64,000 nt of DNA from Symbiodinium natans (GCA_905221605.1 CAJNDS010002520.1:62001-126000); one strand, 5' to 3'; shown: positions 52,101 through 59,188, counted from the stretch's first letter. Numbers and translations are program-made. Notes: a model not told the origin generated them from the sequence alone.

Positions 52101-54287
52101 CTTGACTGCGTCTTCTGGAGCTCTGACTACAGGAGTGCTCTGAACTTAAAACTTGTAAACACCATACAAGCCTTCAACCTGAAACTCGGCATTCTTCGTA
52201 AACTGGTTGTTGCACATCTGGGAGCGCACTGCTGCTGTGTGCTTGATTTGGACTGGGGCTTAGAGGGTTCAGCCAACGAGCCTCTTGTAAGGCTGTTTAG
52301 GGCATGAACACCGATCCACATGCTGAAAGCACTTTCATTAAATATGTCTACTGAAGCAGAACGACAGCTTCCCTGCATGGAACACCCCAGTGCAGATATC
52401 TGATAGAGGCCGCCCGTCCCCGTCCCCACCTTCGTACGCCAAACTCCCTGTCCAACAATAGCCGGCCCAGCGCCCCTTAGCAGTTTATTGTCTTATTGCA
52501 TCATCCCGTACGTAAGGGTACCAATGAGGGTCAAGGGTTTCAAGCTAGAGGGTTTTCTAAATCGAAACCCTAAACCGCCTAAACCCATCCCAAGACGCCA
52601 CGAGTTGTCAAGGAGCCGCCCGAAACTTCCGTAGCCCAAGGCACCCAACTCGGGAAACATACCTGGACCCTCAATTCGAGCTCTTTCCTTTACTTCAACT
52701 CAAGCAAAGCCTCCAACTCAATCCAGCGAGGCAACCAAATCTAACAAAAAACTCAGCCTGCAGAACCCCCTAAACCCTATGCCCTATATCCTAAACCCTA
52801 ACCCTATACCCTATACCCTCAACTTTATGCCATGAGCCCTGAATTCCTGAGGCCTGCCCGTACCCCCAGCCCGATCAATCCCTAAACCCTTATCTATTGT
52901 TCCGATACTTTGATTATGGAACATTACTAATTATTGTTACCAGTAGTGCCATTATTACGATTCTATTCTTATTGCCATTAGTATTCCTCGTAGTATTACC
53001 ACTTCATATATTGCCCGAAGCAGCCAGCCCGCTCAGGGGCCCACTATTACCACGATTACTATATCTTGAAGTTTAAGTTGCGATTACTATTATTTGATGA
53101 TTAATATTGTTGTTATTGTTATTATTATTATTTCTTTTGCTTTATTATTGTTATTACTATTTTTATTGTTATTACTATTTCTAATTACTACTTCTAGTAT
53201 TGTTTTTGCTACTTCGTAGCGTTGCTAGTTTTATTATACCTCGAAGCGGCAGCCCAGGCCTCCTGTATTTCCCCCCCATCGCGAAAGCGGTGGGCTCGCG
53301 ACATCTGGGAGATCGTATCCGTGCTCTTCAACCCGATCCTTGGACGAGTTTAGGGTTTAGGGTTCCCTAAACCGTAAACCCTAAACCCTAAACCCTAAAC
53401 CCTAAACCCTGGACCCTAGACAGCTCCCGGTCCGCCTGCCAAAAAACGGACACACACAGCCTGGCAGCAATGAGGCCCAGCTACAGGGCTTACAGGGATC
53501 GGTTTAGGGTTTAGGGTTTAGGGTTTAGGGTTTAGGGTTTAGGGTTTAGGGTTTAGGGTTTAGGGTTTAGGGTTTAGGGCCTTGTGGGTTAAGGGCTCTA
53601 ACCCCTAAACCCCAAAGAAGTAAGTGTCCATCTTTCAGTGTGCTGGCGCCGACCTCAGTCCCCGCTTCGAAAAACCCTAAACCCTCAAAGTAGAGGGTCT
53701 TTTTTGTATGGGTTTGGGGCTGTTTTTGCTTTACATACTTTGGGGTTTCAAGTCGTTCTGTCTTAGGGGAAACCTAAAAGTCTGTTCGTGTATATGAAAT
53801 GAAATCAGGTGCAGGGCTTATGGGAGAGATGCGGTGGTTCGTTTTGGTTGACTTCATGGTTTCGTGGGAGTCGGGACCTCCCAGATCCTTCGCCTTCTTG
53901 CGATTTGTTACATGCTGAATCCACTGATCTCCGGCTCGGCACTCATGACTATCGCTTGTTGTGTTGGAATTAAAAGTCACAGCCTGCAGCAGTTCAGTTC
54001 TACCTGGCCCCCATGGTCCCAGTCAGAATGGCCACAACCCCAGACAGGCCATTCTGGGGGTAATGAAGCATGAGGTTTCACACATAGAGGTCTGGCTGGA
54101 TGGTCTGAGCCCTAACACAACAACCCACTCTTTCGTGCTTTCTTTCTGTTGCGCTCGCGAACACTTCGCCGTGAGGACCTGCATGTCTTCGGGCATACCC
54201 ACTACGGCTGGAGTGCGCAGCTGGATGGCACCCGCTTCCTTCAAGCGTGCCCCCTGGCACCAGGAGAAGCACTGATGATGAGAATCT
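36296..54287 (+). CDS. Calcineurin-like metallophosphoesterase (multi-exon span with a nested gene)
   Basis: Metallophosphoesterases use a two-metal site to hydrolyse phosphate esters. Fourteen exons give all five signature blocks in order: YAASDIHTD (D-x-H), LLAGDVSND (GD), YCPGNHDLW (GNHD), VISFSHFLPR (H) and HVFGHTHYGW (GHTH). They also give family-specific segments such as FIMPLLSWYHAGFDAEPDI, MMSDYMLCRWPDGL and QELLPEKR. This resembles the plant/protist family with 'SFSHFLPRQEL'. All joins are in phase except one gap between 52023 and 53288, where about ten residues ('..YP.LPK') are missing. After QACPLAPG the frame reaches TAG at 54285-54287. The true last exon may instead be at 57484-57557. 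Donors are mostly GC. One intron (41302-51565) holds a whole ARM gene. Confidence 0.85.
36526..36578. repeat. TTTAGGG array in intron 1
   Basis: Seven perfect units inside the 206-bp first intron, about 25 bp before the next exon. Confidence 0.92.
36603..36664 (+). CDS. Metallophosphoesterase exon 2
   Basis: Reads ENMDVIRAWPRRPNDVLLLA then G. The acceptor is CTCCAG|GGAGAA and the donor GCAG|GCAAGG (GC). The split Gly is the G of the GD metal motif. Confidence 0.85.
36708..36808. mobile_element. Hairpin element, family B, in intron 2
   Basis: TTGGGATCTTCTCCCTTATG on the left and AGGGGCGAACATCCCAA on the right. Inner AACAGTCCTTAGTAGGGATT pairs with ATCTCTGTTAAGGACTGTTA. A clear case of the element inside a verified intron. 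Confidence 0.8.
37259..37326 (+). CDS. Metallophosphoesterase exon 3
   Basis: Reads DVSNDLNIVRTTFELVTERF then AQ, completing the GD motif (AGDVSND). The acceptor is ACGCAG|GCGATG and the donor GCAG|GCCAGG (GC). Confidence 0.87.
37754..37798 (+). CDS. Metallophosphoesterase exon 4 (GNHD motif)
   Basis: Reads VFYCPGNHDLWLHNK. The acceptor is TGGAG|GTCTTC and the donor CAAG|GACATG (GA). The catalytic Asn-His-Asp is here. The frame stays open past the donor, but only this border joins the next exon into the family alignment. Confidence 0.83.
38046..38165. repeat. (TGTAT)n with a duplicated flank
   Basis: TATTG pentamers plus two copies of GCATGACATAGGAT(A/G)GTG. It lies in the intron between exons 4 and 5. 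Confidence 0.9.
38582..38638 (+). CDS. Metallophosphoesterase exon 5
   Basis: Reads DGCKDSVQKFRLLDLSSSW, matching the family's 'DS..K...LLDLC' helix. The acceptor is TCCGCAG|GACG and the donor CTGG|GTACAT (GT). Confidence 0.72.
39291..39329 (+). CDS. Metallophosphoesterase exon 6
   Basis: Reads ELGVRTRPGWVDE, matching the family's 'ELGV.TRP'. The acceptor is TCGTGAG|GAGC and the donor CGAG|GCGACT (GC). It lies just after a six-unit TTTAGGG array. Confidence 0.78.
39448..39563 (+). CDS. Metallophosphoesterase exon 7
   Basis: Reads EESVFIMPLLSWYHAGFDAE then PDISDESLVPVEKLLARP. 'PLLSWYHxxFDxEPDI' is a signature of the family. The acceptor is CCCTAAACCCAG|GAAG, inside a telomere-like array. The donor CAAA|GCTTTG (GC) gives the right phase; shorter versions are possible. 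Confidence 0.82.
39612..39660. repeat. (TA)n microsatellite
   Basis: About twelve TA units followed by TTTA-rich sequence, in intron 7. Confidence 0.88.
39815..39847 (+). CDS. Metallophosphoesterase exon 8 (33 nt)
   Basis: Reads PRMMSDYMLC, then splits Arg. It fits the family's 'MSDFxxCKWP'. The acceptor is TTGCAG|CCCAAG and the donor GCAG|GCCATC (GC). Confidence 0.78.
40914..40963 (+). CDS. Metallophosphoesterase exon 9
   Basis: Reads WPDGLSASNGCDSLAR, completing CRWP. The acceptor is GCCGGAG|GTGG and the donor CGTG|GCTCTG (GC). Confidence 0.8.
41252..41301 (+). CDS. Metallophosphoesterase exon 10
   Basis: Reads YFDSLNEERAAALPSK, fitting 'FDxLNE'. The acceptor is AACAAG|GCTATT and the donor GAAG|GACCGA (GA). 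It is followed by the 10.3-kb intron with the ARM gene. Confidence 0.78.
41700..41772. mobile_element. Hairpin element, family C (divergent)
   Basis: AGGACCCAGAGTAGGCCCTT and 'CATTCCTAGTTTACTCTGGG' match the ends of the copy at 22262. It lies about 40 bp upstream of the ARM gene's proposed start. Confidence 0.55.
41811..41879 (+). CDS. Proposed first exon of the ARM gene
   Basis: ATG reads MTSVDDEDQFSPGALVASVA then FE. An acidic start followed by a helix suits the N-terminus of an ARM protein. The 3' border is uncertain, with several GA and GT options before 41880. Confidence 0.45.
41811..49654 (+). CDS. Armadillo-repeat protein gene nested in a phosphoesterase intron (multi-exon span)
   Basis: ARM repeats are three-helix units that build protein-binding superhelices. 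At least eleven exons give consecutive ARM helices: AGAIPALVNLLDTGTSAAK, EQAAGALRNLSKSSANQ, AVIVREGAIHLLVHLLA, GKENALA + VLSHLLPDEDRE + VGVIAPLVTVL, EYALLILKRLSQSTGNQ, IPALTLLFNASTTSNSQ, EHAAAILEQLAGNRQNRAEI, AGSIRPLVSILTQG. Then one long exon carries more than two repeats and a TGA. Nearly all introns are phase 0 and fall at the same two places of the repeat. The proposed ATG (41811) and stop (49652-49654) both lie inside intron 10 of the phosphoesterase, on the same strand. Function cannot be assigned beyond a scaffold of the plant/protist ARM type. The start is less sure than the repeat exons. Confidence 0.8.
41894..42002. mobile_element. Hairpin element, family E
   Basis: GGGGGGTTTTCCTAAGTTAG..CGTATGATACGGGAATCCCA..TGGGGGTCCCCTATTTCCGT. 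Same order as the copies at 32307 and 61567. Confidence 0.68.
42540..42557. repeat. Poly(C) run
   Basis: About sixteen C in a row within the ARM gene intron. Confidence 0.9.
43093..43138 (+). CDS. Candidate ARM gene exon
   Basis: Reads ALEQDPEAQIVGV between GACGAG|GCACTG and GGGC|GTGGGG. It could be an N-terminal helix of the ARM protein, by position only. Confidence 0.3.
43221..43330. repeat. About 67-bp tandem duplication
   Basis: AGGGTCCCTGGCAGGCAGTG continuing to about 40 bp, repeated at 43288 with two differences. The spacer is a TTTAGGG-like stretch. Confidence 0.85.
43870..43926 (+). CDS. ARM exon (helix 3)
   Basis: Reads AGAIPALVNLLDTGTSAAK, a canonical ARM helix 3. The acceptor is TACCAG|GCTGGT and the donor GAAG|GTGCCG (GT), phase 0. 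Confidence 0.85.
44189..44280. mobile_element. Hairpin element, family A (right end lost)
   Basis: TACTTGAAGGTTCATGGGTA on the left. The inner ACTTATAGCCTACTTAGG/..CTTATAAGTACAGTTATAG part matches 15426. It lies inside a verified ARM intron. Confidence 0.7.
44281..44340. repeat. CCCTAAA array
   Basis: Eight units placed directly after the family A element and about 16 bp before the next ARM exon. Confidence 0.9.
44357..44407 (+). CDS. ARM exon (helices 1-2)
   Basis: Reads EQAAGALRNLSKSSANQ. The acceptor is TAAGCAG|GAGC and the donor CCAG|GTCGCT, phase 0. Confidence 0.85.
45113..45163 (+). CDS. ARM exon (helix 3)
   Basis: Reads AVIVREGAIHLLVHLLA. The acceptor is TGTGAG|GCAGTG and the likely donor GGCA|GCTGGG (GC). 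Confidence 0.75.
45588..45626 (+). CDS. ARM exon (helix 1)
   Basis: Reads AEAGPIGKENALA. The acceptor lies in CCCTAAACCCAAAACCAG|G, the tail of a telomere-like array. The donor is GGCG|GTGCCA. Confidence 0.72.
45664..45772. repeat. About 59-bp tandem duplication
   Basis: GATGAGCTCAGGTTCTGGGT onward is repeated from 45723 with small changes. It lies within the ARM intron. Confidence 0.82.
45780..45899. mobile_element. Hairpin element, family E (reverse orientation)
   Basis: GGGACCCCCGGAAGATAGAT, 'GGATTCCCCTCATTGTAAAG' and TTTTGGAAACCCCCAA are the reverse complement order of the family E parts. Confidence 0.6.
46173..46208 (+). CDS. ARM exon (helix 2), 36 nt
   Basis: Reads VLSHLLPDEDRE. Joined to the previous exon it gives KENALAVLSHLL. 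The acceptor is ATTCAG|GTTCTC and the donor GGAG|GCATAG (GC). Confidence 0.72.
46432..46476 (+). CDS. ARM exon (helix 3)
   Basis: Reads VGVIAPLVTVLRYLA. The acceptor is GGTGCAG|GTCGG. The 3' border is uncertain: GCG|GCAGCC or TTG|GCGGCA, both GC. Confidence 0.75.
46980..47030 (+). CDS. ARM exon (helices 1-2)
   Basis: Reads EYALLILKRLSQSTGNQ. The acceptor is GGTGAG|GAGTAT and the donor CCAG|GACCGT (GA), phase 0. Confidence 0.8.
47426..47500 (+). CDS. ARM exon (helix 3)
   Basis: Reads AFIAQARAIPALTLLFNAST then TSNSQ. The acceptor is TGAGAG|GCCTTC and the donor CCAG|GAGCCT (GA), phase 0. Confidence 0.8.
47517..47577. repeat. TTTAGGG array
   Basis: Eight perfect units starting 17 bp downstream of an ARM exon. 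Confidence 0.92.
48207..48272 (+). CDS. ARM exon (helices 1-2)
   Basis: Reads EHAAAILEQLAGNRQNRAEI then IQ. The acceptor is TCAGCAG|GAGC and the donor CCAG|GCGCGC (GC), phase 0. Confidence 0.83.
48448..48528 (+). CDS. ARM exon (helix 3 and next helix 1)
   Basis: Reads AGSIRPLVSILTQGCAEAKE then NAAGAMK. The acceptor is CCCGAG|GCTGGC and the donor GAAG|GTCATT, phase 0. Confidence 0.83.
48736..49190. repeat. Long trinucleotide-rich satellite (GGT, GTC, AGT and related)
   Basis: About 450 bp of GGTGGG and GGT units, then CGT-, AGT- and GCA-type triplets. It sits in the last ARM intron. It is the source of large spurious poly-Gly, poly-Pro and Arg-rich frames on both strands. It is strongly G-rich on the + strand over 48736-48890. 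Confidence 0.93.
49233..49654 (+). CDS. ARM terminal exon, more than two repeats without introns
   Basis: Reads from ..QPLANLLVSGSARGKENAAR through the ATNEENHEAI and GTPAAKAFAAGG segments, MAAGAIDPLVALLATGTPKA and ENAAGALGNLAVNKDQ to TGA. At about 420 nt it is far longer than the 36-81 nt exons before it. Its start is ambiguous: GCTGAG|GAGTCC at 49233, GCGAG|GTGAAG at 49286, or AGCCAG|CCGTTG at 49301. The latter two fit phase 0. One ARM half-repeat seems missing before it. Confidence 0.85.
49655..51565. other. Rest of the phosphoesterase intron after the ARM gene
   Basis: Contains a poly(G) run (about 49974-49988), inverted 'TTTACATTT..' segments around 50025-50165, a (TA)n run near 51470-51488, and few telomere-like units. 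A minus-strand frame at 50726-50520 and a + strand piece at 50907-50960 (..DRVLRHIGGPSQDYCRM..) look coding-like but match nothing I know. They could be further exons or chance. Confidence 0.4.
51566..51586 (+). CDS. Metallophosphoesterase micro-exon 11 (21 nt)
   Basis: Reads ERLRDAT. The acceptor is TACGAG|GAGCGC and the donor CACG|GTGGCC. It supplies the residues between 'FDSLNEE..' and VISFSH at the length expected for the family. Confidence 0.65.
51660..51745. repeat. TTTAGGG array with a unique interruption
   Basis: Two arrays separated by GCAAAAAAAAG, a junction similar to those at 1700, 21540 and 46335 ('GCAAAAAGGG'). Confidence 0.88.
51974..52023 (+). CDS. Metallophosphoesterase exon 12
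   Basis: Reads VISFSHFLPRQELLPE then K. The His of SFSH is a metal ligand in this fold. The acceptor is TTTGAG|GTGATT. The donor is uncertain (AAAA|GCGCCC or AAGC|GCCCCT). Confidence 0.85.
52915..53245. repeat. AT-rich (TTATTA)n-like island
   Basis: About 330 bp of imperfect TTA, TTG and TAC triplets. It stands out from the GC-balanced surroundings and lies in the intron before exon 13. Confidence 0.85.
53288..53334 (+). CDS. Metallophosphoesterase exon 13
   Basis: Reads VGSRHLGDRIRALQP, fitting 'VGSxxLxxRIRxLxP'. The acceptor is GAAAG|CGGTGG and the donor ACCC|GATCCT (GA). The join to exon 14 gives QPDLHVFGHTH in phase. Confidence 0.78.
53345..53412. repeat. Head-to-head telomere-like repeat junction
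   Basis: TTTAGGGTTTAGGGTTCCC turns directly into CCCTAAACCGTAAACCC. Two opposite arrays meet, like the relic of a telomere-telomere join or an inverted insertion. Confidence 0.88.
53500..53580. repeat. TTTAGGG array, 11 units
   Basis: Perfect units in the intron between exons 13 and 14. Confidence 0.93.
54176..54287 (+). CDS. Metallophosphoesterase exon 14 (GHTH motif)
   Basis: Reads DLHVFGHTHYGWSAQLDGTR then FLQACPLAPGEALMMRI and TAG. The GHTH motif supplies the last metal-binding histidines. The family usually continues '..VQAPLAYPxER'. A donor at CAAGC|GTGCCC (54246) with a further exon is therefore possible, and the TAG may not be used. Confidence 0.82.
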
Positions 54288-54799
54288 AGGGGGGGCTCCC
54301 TGGTCCATTCAGGGTTTCTGCCGGTTCTTTTGAAAGGTCTGCGCGCAAGAGCTGTGGTAGGCAGCCATTGTGAGCCAGTGTGCTGGTCGGATGACGAGGA
54401 CTGAATGACTCTTGTCGTGTCAGGTCCTCCTCCACGTCTCGTGGAGTCAAGCCCGTTCACTAAATTCATGGTGGCCTAAATCCGAGCGCTCGACGTCTAA
54501 GGTGTCGCGTACCCGCGTGAGCGCTCTGATCGCCCTTTCTCCGTCTACTGCAGAGGGGAGGCTGATCCGAGCATTTGAAATTCAGTGCTCCATCCAGAAG
54601 CAATAAGTGCTATAGACGTAGAACAGCCCAGGACGAACGAAGTGCTTTTGTCCTCCCTCTGCCTCCAGCTGCACCAAACAGAGGGCAAACCCTGCTCTCC
54701 CAGCCTTTGAATCTTTGCAACTTATGCCTCCCGTAAGCCCCCGACCTCCGAAAGCCCCCAACAAAGCCCTCCAACCATCAATCCCCAAAACCTTAAACC

Positions 54800-54885
54800 C
54801 TAAACCCTTGGCAAGCAACTCCCTGGCCTCAAGTCTGAAGGCAGGCGCTGCAGCGCCGCCTCCTCTGCTGGCTCCTCTGGCCGAA
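54800..54885 (+). CDS. Candidate exon, Ala/Pro-rich
   Basis: Reads ..SLKAGAAAPPPLLAPLAEP.. between telomere-like repeats. It is coding-like but low complexity. It could be a C-terminal piece of the phosphoesterase or chance. Confidence 0.28.
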
Positions 54886-54889
54886 CCCT

Positions 54890-55053
54890 ACACCCTAAAC
54901 CCTACCCTAACCCTAAACCCTACCCTAACCCTAAACCCCCTAGACCCTAGACCCTAGACCCTAGACCCTAAACCCTAAACCCTAAACCCTAAACCCTAAA
55001 CCCTAAACCCTAAACCCTAAACCCTAAACCCTAAACCCTAAACCCTAAACCCT
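54890..55053. repeat. CCCTAAA array with CCCTAGA block
   Basis: About 22 units, including four consecutive CCCTAGA variants. Confidence 0.92.
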
Positions 55054-55175
55054 ACCAAAAAACAAAAGCCTAAGGGGAAGAGTGCGGCTCGTTGGTTTCA
55101 GGTTGAGGGCTCCTTCCTCCGGAGTCGGGCTTCGAAGGCTTGTTACTAACCTGGAGTACCCTTGTAAACCCTTGG

Positions 55176-55275
55176 TAGCCCAGTAATACCCTGTACCCTT
55201 TTTTGTTCTGTGTTCCCTTATAAAGTAACCAAACAAAAAGGGTGCCCTTATTATAATATGGTAACTGGGCTACAG
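55176..55275. mobile_element. Hairpin element, family C
   Basis: TAGCCCAGTAATACCC on the left and GGTAACTGGGCTA on the right are terminal inverted repeats. The core is 'TTCCCTTATAAAGTAACCAA'. It is the best-preserved copy of the family. Confidence 0.78.
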
Positions 55276-55759
55276 GGAACCCCTCTAGTCTAAGCTAAAA
55301 AGGGCGCCCCTTGTAATCCGAAAAGGCTGGGTTTGATTTTTGGAGACTAGAGGGTTCAAGGGATTACAGAGGCTCAAGCCCTGCGTACACGTACATGGTG
55401 CCTCGGATTCCTTTGCAGTGTCATCGGTCGAGTAGTGATGGACAATCCAAGCAGAAGCGTCAAACTTTTCCGAAGCAATCCGGAGTCTTTAACCCCTAGG
55501 TTTCTGGTTTTGGGTACTCCGGTCCCCATAGTGGTGCGCTTCTTCCCGTTTTGTTTGTTGTTGTTGCTTTTTTTATCCCGTCAATGACTCGGCAAAGAAG
55601 AAATGCGTCCTTCGGCCGTGGGCGTGGGCCGTGGGGGAGCTGCGCGTAATCGGCGGTTTAGGGTTTAGGGTTTTCAAACGATAAAAGGGTTTCGGCCCTT
55701 TGGGCTCTCGGGCTAGGGGATGAATTTTCTGAACCCTCGACCTTAACAGAACCCCTAGC

Positions 55760-55852
55760 CCTACTTGGTTCATGTAAGTAGGGATACAACCAGGATACCT
55801 ATGGTTACAATCTTCTTAGGGTACCCTGCTTGTAAGTACCCATGAACCTCCT
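55760..55852. mobile_element. Hairpin element, family A
   Basis: CTACTTGGTTCATGTAAGTA on the left and GTAAGTACCCATGAACCTCC on the right. The inner arms also pair. Confidence 0.7.
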
Positions 55853-56399
55853 GACAAAGGGTCTGTGCAAGAGCAATCTGAGGTTTACAGCCATCCACGC
55901 CGCCATTTTCCAGTCTACGAGGGCTTCTGGTCCAAGTACTACGAGGCTCGGGGGGTTTAGTGTTTAGGGTGCTGGGCGGACTCAACAGCCTGTTGCGAAA
56001 AGGATTTAGGGTTTAGGGTGCTTGAGCTCTCAACCCTTGAGACCTAAACCCGCGTGTCGCGTGCAGCCCGATACTCTCAGGTAAGGTCGAGGGTTCATTA
56101 GGTAAGGTCTTCGGGTTCATTGGGCACGGACCACAGAACACGCTTTCAGTTGCAAACCCATGGTCAGGCTGGTGGGAGTTTTCACAAAGCTTTGTGTATC
56201 CATGCTCAGCAAGGCCTTTGCGAGTCGCAGATGTCGGGGCATCTTCGGCTTGGTAAGAGTGAGAGCACCGCGACGAGGAAAACTGCGCACCCGGCTTTCA
56301 TGTGATGCTCCTCGCTGTCTCCAGGAGCATCCGCGATGCCCTCATGACCTTCAGTGGATTTATAGACCACCGCGGAACCAGGCGCCCGAAATTCATTTG

Positions 56400-57100
56400 G
56401 GGGTGGGCGGGGGGGGGTCGGGGGTGACCTCTCAGTTCCCTGAAGCTTGGGAGCGGGTGGGGGGGGGGGGGGGGGGGTAAAGGTTTTATCGGGCTTAGGG
56501 CAGTTTAGGGCTTTGGGAGAAGCCTGGGTTCAAGGGCTTAGGGTTTGGGGTAGAGTGGGTGTAGAGCCTGGCTTGAAAAAGGGGGGTTGAGGAGACCGCC
56601 TTCTGAGTTGTCAGGCATCTGTGACAGCGGCCGTGCGACGGTTCGTGGGGGTTGCTTGGCAAGAGAGGTGATCCTTGAGCAGTCACGGTTAGCTGAAGAC
56701 ACGAAGCGCCCCAAAGCAACCTAGAACACAACCTTTAAGCCATCTGAATAGCAGATTCGTCTTGATTGAACCCACCTAACTTAACACATACACGCTTGTC
56801 TTCTCAGATTCCCGAAGTTGCCCCTAACTCAGGAATGTCTTGGATTGAGAGAGCACAGCATGGACATTCTAGGGCTCAGCCCGACAGGCCCGCAAACTTT
56901 AAGCCCAAAGTTCACTAAACCATGGAGTCTGACCTCAGGATGTTAGAGGGTTGTTGGGGGGGGGGGGGGGGGGGGGTTTTTTTTTTTTTCTCTCCACGGC
57001 AATGCGGAGGAGACCACCGATTTACATAGCTCAATCTTGAGAGCTTTTCTGGTTGTGGTACTCCCCCCCCCCCTTTTGTCCCTCTCTTTTTTCCGGTGGG
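56400..57100. repeat. Spacer with several poly(G), poly(T) and poly(C) runs
   Basis: Poly(G) at about 56408-56416 and 56459-56476, G18 passing into T12 at 56957-56989, and C-runs near 57062-57073. No convincing exon is seen between 55.1 and 57.4 kb. Confidence 0.8.
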
Positions 57101-57488
57101 GGGGGCCCTTCTGAAGGGTTATAATCTTCGCCCCCGAGGCCACTCGAAGCTCGGAAAAAGGAACACAAAGCTCATCAACCTGAAGCCCTGAAGAATCCCT
57201 AAGGTGCTGGAGACCTTAAAACCCTGAAGGCTGAGAAACTCGAACCCCAAGCTTTTTTTCAACCCTCAGCTTAGTTTCAAGCCCAACACCTGAGACAATT
57301 TACCTGAATATTTCTGAATTTGCACCGCCCCTCAGACCTATAAGACCTATAGAGCCTCCGACAGCCCTATCCCCCAATCCCTCAACCCTAATAAGGGCCC
57401 CTAGATCCTCGATTCCCTTTAAACCCAGCAAGAAACCGTAAGGGCCCCTATAGATCCTAAGATCCCCTTTTGAAAAGAGCAAGAGAAG

Positions 57489-57557
57489 CCCAAGGGGGAG
57501 CGTGGCCTCGTGACGGACGAAGGGATCTCGGCACTCCTGATCTCGGCACTCCTCTGA
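57489..57557 (+). CDS. Terminal exon candidate, possibly the phosphoesterase C-terminus
   Basis: Reads PKGERGLVTDEGISALLISA then LL and TGA. A 'P(K/R)xER' element is where the phosphoesterase family usually ends, so this may be its last exon. It carries an exact 15-bp tandem duplication (ATCTCGGCACTCCT-) giving ISALL twice. Confidence 0.4.
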   Translation, partial: PKGERGLVTDEGISALLISALL

Positions 57558-58666
57558 GGGCGGAGTCTTTTGTCTCAGGGTGGTGGGCTTTCTGGGCTTG
57601 GGGTTGAGGATTTAGGTTTAGGGTTTAGAGGTGGAGAGGGTTAGAGTGTGTATAGACCCTAGGTGTAGATGTCGCTCCTGCTGACAAGACGGTTTACATC
57701 TTTTGCCCCCAACCACGAAGGGAGGAAGCTCCTGAGCCCTTGCTGGGCCCGACCTCGAAGTGTGCAGACCGAGATGGCGGATGTGGCCGAGCTGGGACTT
57801 TTTCGGGAAAGAAAGAAATTCATATTATAGGGGCCTTCATAGCTAGAATAGGGTTTTGGGGGCCATTATGGTGTAGTTACAGAGGGACCATAAGGGAATA
57901 ATGTTAGTAATTCTTCCGACCCCCGAGATTAGGCCTCGAGCAAGTAAAGCTCCTGGAATTCCGATGAGCGAAATAGCCTTGAGCGTAATTTCCCAAGGGC
58001 CTTCTGTGATTCGATGGATGATTCGATGGAAGTTGGGCTCAGGAAGCCGATTCTCAAGAGACCATGTCTTGTGTGGTCTTCTCGACATTGCCTTTGTAGA
58101 TAAAGGCCATGCGTGATCTATACTTTGGCTGGTATTGGCGTGCCAAACCTTCCGGGTGCTCAACGGTGTTTAAAGTTAAAGATTCTTGCATCTTGGCCCT
58201 ATAACCTAAAGGAACCCCAGGAAAAGCACATACAGCAGGCGCCTAGCGTGCTATACACCAAATAGCCCTACTTGTAACTGCCCATGAGCCTTCAAGTACC
58301 GTCACCGCAAAAGTTTGAGAGGTGGGCGTGAGGGGCTCCCTATACAGCAGAAGGAATAGTTTTGTCTTCTCGAGTTCTGTCGCAGCTCGCCCTTTCGACA
58401 CGACCTTTGGCGCGTCTCTGACCAGCAGCGCAGAAAAGAAAGGCTGAGTGTGTTCTGCTGGCGAGACTGAAGGGTATTACCTGCCTTTGTGTGTGTGGTG
58501 AGTGTTGCCGGCCTCCCGGACACTGAAGTCAGATAGGGAGGTAGATGGATGAGTTCACAGCTACATCGATCGCTACCTAGATTTGCCCTCTAGTCGAGGA
58601 AACCCTGTCATCAATGTTGTGCGCATCACGGAAAGATTGAGCCTCTGGGTCTGGGTGACGACTCAG

Positions 58667-58769
58667 GATCGTGGGCAGCTTCGCCGTGGAAGGGCCCCTT
58701 GCAGCCATTGATGAGACCGTACATGATTTACCCAACGTCAGGAAGATGAAGGCTGCGCTCCTGGATTAG
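58667..58769 (+). CDS. Terminal exon with TAG, unknown protein
   Basis: Reads IVGSFAVEGPLAAIDETVHD then LPNVRKMKAALLD and TAG. The acceptor is ACTCAG|GATCGT, phase 2. It is strongly coding-like; the 'GPL..ID..V..LPNV.K.KA' pattern faintly recalls an ACT-type regulatory fold, but this is a guess. Its stop suggests that some gene ends between the phosphoesterase and the second HMA domain. Confidence 0.45.
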
Positions 58770-59169
58770 AAAGCTCTGAACAGCATCTATAGTCTAGCAA
58801 AGTGCTGTGGGTCCAAACAAAGTTCTGAACAAAGAATACCGTGTGGACCCTGAAGGATAAGGCGCGCGAGTTTCAGGGATACGTGGGACCGGCTTTAATC
58901 TCTTATGCATGCCCCATTGCCAACCGTGACTTTCGACACATCGCCCACCAGTTTAATCCCAATTGGCATCTTGAAGCCGATGATGTCAAACCTCTGCAGG
59001 AAGCTTGACTCCGCCCAAGGCCAAAGTTAGAAAAGGTGCCCCCCAGAATTGTTGACCCCTTTGGCCCCTCAACTATTCGGTACACCGGCAAGGGGTTTAG
59101 GGTTTAGGGTTTAGGGATATTTGGAGGTCCATAGGTGAGCCCTGAACCCCTTCAGAGAGACTCTCTGAG

Positions 59170-59188
59170 GATGACCTGTGCGTCTTGC
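59170..59188 (+). CDS. HMA domain 2 micro-exon with the CxxC motif (19 nt)
   Basis: Reads (G)MTCASC. The acceptor is TCTGAG|GATGAC and the donor TTGC|GCGCCC (GC). It is recognisable only because the next exon begins with the expected VGAVE. Confidence 0.68.
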
